A program made the translations under genes and the position numbers. Source: a virus. Taken from it: a stretch of 39,677 nucleotides of DNA. The notes under the pieces are model-generated. The model did not search any database. It worked only from the letters and a program-made list of their open reading frames with translations, and was not told the origin of the DNA. Where the stretch lies: positions 1-39,677 of IMG/VR virus record IMGVR_UViG_3300028536_000023; one strand, written 5' to 3'. Positions 37,350 through 39,677 of the stretch are shown in pieces. Position 1 is the stretch's first letter; every line of letters starts with the position of its first letter.

Positions 37350-39677
37350 TGGGTGGTCTGTTCGGCAAGAAGACTCAGTCCAGCACGCCGATTCGCTTCA
37401 ATGCGATGCAGATCAATCAGTCGGCGTATGGCAACGTCATCCCATTGTTGTATGGCACGGACCGTTTGCCGATCACACTCATCGACTACCAGGACTTCAA
37501 GTCGAAGGCAACGACCAGCCAGAGTTCCGGCGGCAAGGGTGGTGGCAGCCCCACGACCAGCGGATACACCTACAGCGCTAGTTGGGTAGGGCTGCTGGCC
37601 AATGGCCCCATCGGGGGGATCCTACAGGCGTACAGCGACCAGACACAGTGCACCCTGGCCACTGCACCGGGCGGACCGTTGGTGCTATTCAATGGTACTG
37701 GCGGGCAGGCTGCATGGACCTACATGGTCAACAACCACCCGACACATGCGCTGTCGTATGATCACCGTGCCTACATCGCCGCAGCCAACTACTCGTTGGG
37801 TAGCAGCGCTGCCATGCCCAACCTAACCTTTGAAGTGCAAGGGCTCAAGCTGTGGAACGGCGGTCCCGACTCGCACCCGCGCGACATTGCGGTGGACTAC
37901 TGCACGGATCCCAACCACAGTGTTGGATTCCCGTATCTAGACATGCCAGGGTTTGACGCCCCCAACGGATGGCGCGACTACTGCACGGCAATGGGGTTCC
38001 TGGTTTCGCCATCCGAAACAACTCAGCGCAGTGCAGCCAGTTTCCTCAGTGAATTATTCCAGGAAACTAACAGCAATTGCGTCTGGTCTGCAGGTGTTGG
38101 ATTGCGTGTGGTGCCGTATGGTGACCAGGTTGTCAGCGGTAATGGTGTTACATACACTCCGAACTTGGATCCAGAATTCACGTTCATCGATGATGACTAC
38201 TGTCCGCCCAACGGCACTCCACCGGTTCAGATAAGCATCTCACCGGCCAGCCAGACGTACAATGTTTGGAACGTTGAGTTTCTAGATCGCACCAACCAAT
38301 ACAACACGGCGATCGAGACTTACCGTGATGAGCAGGACATTGCCGTCAACGGTGCGCGCATAGCGCCAACGATCAATTTGCACGCCATCAAGATACGTGC
38401 CATCGCTGCAGTGGTTGCCGCCTTGGCTGCGCAACGCAACCTGTACATTCGCTCCACCTACACGATGACGGTCCGCATGGACTACTCGTTGTTGGAGCCC
38501 ATGGATCTGATTGCGTTTAGCGACAGCGCAACCGGCATCGTCAATAAGCTGGCGCGCATAACAGAGACCACAGACAATCCGGACGATACGTTCACCATCG
38601 TTTGTGAAGAAATGTTGGTTGGCCCAGCGCACGCACCTATCTACAACACGCAGTTCGCGGCAGGCTATGCGGCCAACTATGGCGCAGACCCTGGCTCGGT
38701 GGACGTACCGTACATCTTCACCATCCCGCCACTACTGGCCCGTGGCAGCACCGGATACGAGTTGGGGATTGCTGTTGGTGGCCTGAGCGGCTTGTGGGGT
38801 GGCTGCACTGTGTATGGTAGCTTGGACAACTCCAGCTACGAAGTCGTTGCGATAGTCGAGACTTCCGCACGCTATGGCAGATTGACCGGTCCAGTAACGT
38901 CAGGATCTGACCCGGACACTGTTAGTTTTGTGAACGTGCAGGTGAACTCCACTGCGCAGGATTCAATGATCAGCGTCACCAGGGCAGACGCCGACAACCT
39001 ACGCACGCTGATGGTGGTCGATGGCGAAGTGATGGCGTATCAGATATCCACTCCGCTGGGCAACGACTCCTTCAAGCTGAACTATCTGCGCCGTGGCCAA
39101 TACAACAGTCCGATCACACAGCACCCTACCAACAGCCAGTTCACGATGTTGGATGGCAACGTGGCGCGCGTGGAGTTTGATCCCGGCCTAGTTGGTCAGC
39201 CGGTATGGTTCAAGTTTGTCAGCTACAACATCTTCGGTGGAGGCGTGCAGGACATCTCCACACTGCCCGCATACCAAGCCATCTTCCAGGGACAGAATAG
39301 CGGTCAACTGTTGGCCCCAGGTGCTACGCCACTGATCGCACGCAACTTCTGCGTACAGAATGGCAGCAAGATCTATAAGCAGGCTAACGGTACATTTCAA
39401 TGGGACAGCGATTGCTACAGTCTGGATGCATTCGCCGCTGGCTGCACCATGAAGTTCCAGACATGCGTGTTGGGTGGCCCCAGTGGCGGGTTTGATCTAA
39501 TGATGGGGCTCAACAGCGATCCACTGTCTGATCAATCATACACGTCGTTGGACCATGCGTGGCACATAACGTCCAGCGATGCACGTGCGTACATTTACGA
39601 AAACGGTGTGTTCGTAATGGCGACTACCACCTACACGACAGCCACCGTGTTTGAGATTCGCTATGATGGCAAGTTTG
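37349..39677 (+). CDS. Tail-tip/host-specificity protein, truncated by the window end
   Basis: Starts at the ATG of a TAATG overlap and stays open for 776 codons to the right end. The opening is a tip-attachment pattern: MGGLFGKKTQSSTPIRFNAM, then NVIPLLYGTDRLPITLID and a Gly/Ser-rich loop. Later come a hub domain with DYSLLEPMDL and DGEVMAYQI, YLRRGQY and a late beta-sandwich region. It matches the lambda gpJ-like/phage-tail_3 hub that binds NlpC/P60 and carries receptor-binding domains. The visible part is probably over half of the full protein; no stop is present. Confidence 0.85.
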   Translation, partial: MGGLFGKKTQSSTPIRFNAMQINQSAYGNVIPLLYGTDRLPITLIDYQDFKSKATTSQSSGGKGGGSPTTSGYTYSASWVGLLANGPIGGILQAYSDQTQCTLATAPGGPLVLFNGTGGQAAWTYMVNNHPTHALSYDHRAYIAAANYSLGSSAAMPNLTFEVQGLKLWNGGPDSHPRDIAVDYCTDPNHSVGFPYLDMPGFDAPNGWRDYCTAMGFLVSPSETTQRSAASFLSELFQETNSNCVWSAGVGLRVVPYGDQVVSGNGVTYTPNLDPEFTFIDDDYCPPNGTPPVQISISPASQTYNVWNVEFLDRTNQYNTAIETYRDEQDIAVNGARIAPTINLHAIKIRAIAAVVAALAAQRNLYIRSTYTMTVRMDYSLLEPMDLIAFSDSATGIVNKLARITETTDNPDDTFTIVCEEMLVGPAHAPIYNTQFAAGYAANYGADPGSVDVPYIFTIPPLLARGSTGYELGIAVGGLSGLWGGCTVYGSLDNSSYEVVAIVETSARYGRLTGPVTSGSDPDTVSFVNVQVNSTAQDSMISVTRADADNLRTLMVVDGEVMAYQISTPLGNDSFKLNYLRRGQYNSPITQHPTNSQFTMLDGNVARVEFDPGLVGQPVWFKFVSYNIFGGGVQDISTLPAYQAIFQGQNSGQLLAPGATPLIARNFCVQNGSKIYKQANGTFQWDSDCYSLDAFAAGCTMKFQTCVLGGPSGGFDLMMGLNSDPLSDQSYTSLDHAWHITSSDARAYIYENGVFVMATTTYTTATVFEIRYDGKF

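Overview
The window is a stretch of a tailed double-stranded DNA bacteriophage genome (or prophage), almost certainly a siphovirus of a Gram-negative host. The virion module runs in a familiar order: terminase, portal, MuF-like protein, protease/scaffold, capsid, connectors, tail tube, frameshifted tail chaperones, tape measure, then DUF2460, DUF2163, NlpC/P60 and tip protein. That tail-tip set is typical of long non-contractile tails in proteobacterial phages. No sheath or baseplate-wedge genes are visible. A predicted outer-membrane beta-barrel related to PagL lipid A deacylase also points to a Gram-negative host. No tRNA, integrase, repressor, DNA polymerase, holin or endolysin was recognised, so early and lysis genes probably lie outside the window.

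Layout. (1) 1-352 is structured non-coding DNA ending in a strong hairpin. (2) 353-3939, minus strand: six tightly packed genes led by a TOPRIM (DUF3854)/SF3-helicase (DUF5906-like) replication protein and followed by small proteins, including a 56-residue Cys-rich basic protein. (3) 3940-4744 is a divergent control region with long inverted repeats, an operator-like dyad, an array of GCGCA motifs and a perfect palindrome. A hairpin at 4737-4785 covers the ribosome binding site of the first rightward gene. (4) 4787-7335, plus strand: a zinc-finger-like protein, small terminase, a 37-residue coupled ORF and large terminase.

(5) 7332-17568 is an unusual cassette of about 10 kb between the large terminase and the portal. 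It encodes a secreted small protein, a 56-residue very basic protein, several beta-rich proteins with fibronectin-type and carbohydrate-binding-like domains, a nucleotidyltransferase-like protein, the PagL-like protein, a zinc-finger-like protein, two fibre-like paralogues, and a 679-residue, extremely acidic, tryptophan-rich repeat protein. (6) 17570-23684: head genes (portal, MuF-like protein fused to an InPase-type domain, XkdF-like protease/scaffold, capsid with an inserted domain), closed by a textbook terminator. (7) 23756-39677: neck and tail genes, with a CCCAAAA -1 frameshift site in the tail chaperone gene and a tail-tip gene that runs off the right end.

Throughout the plus-strand module, stop and start codons commonly overlap (ATGA, GTGA, TAATG, TAGTG), so translation is probably coupled. 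Terminase and portal package DNA into a head built by capsid, protease/scaffold and MuF-like proteins. Connectors join it to a tail built on the tape measure by the frameshifted chaperones. The many Ig, FN3, lectin, PASTA and glycosidase-like domains probably provide several binding or degrading activities against host surface polysaccharide. Most attractive for follow-up are the acidic repeat protein, the adhesin-like cassette, the PagL-like protein, the duplicated DUF2460 with PASTA/Ig domains, and the divergent control region.
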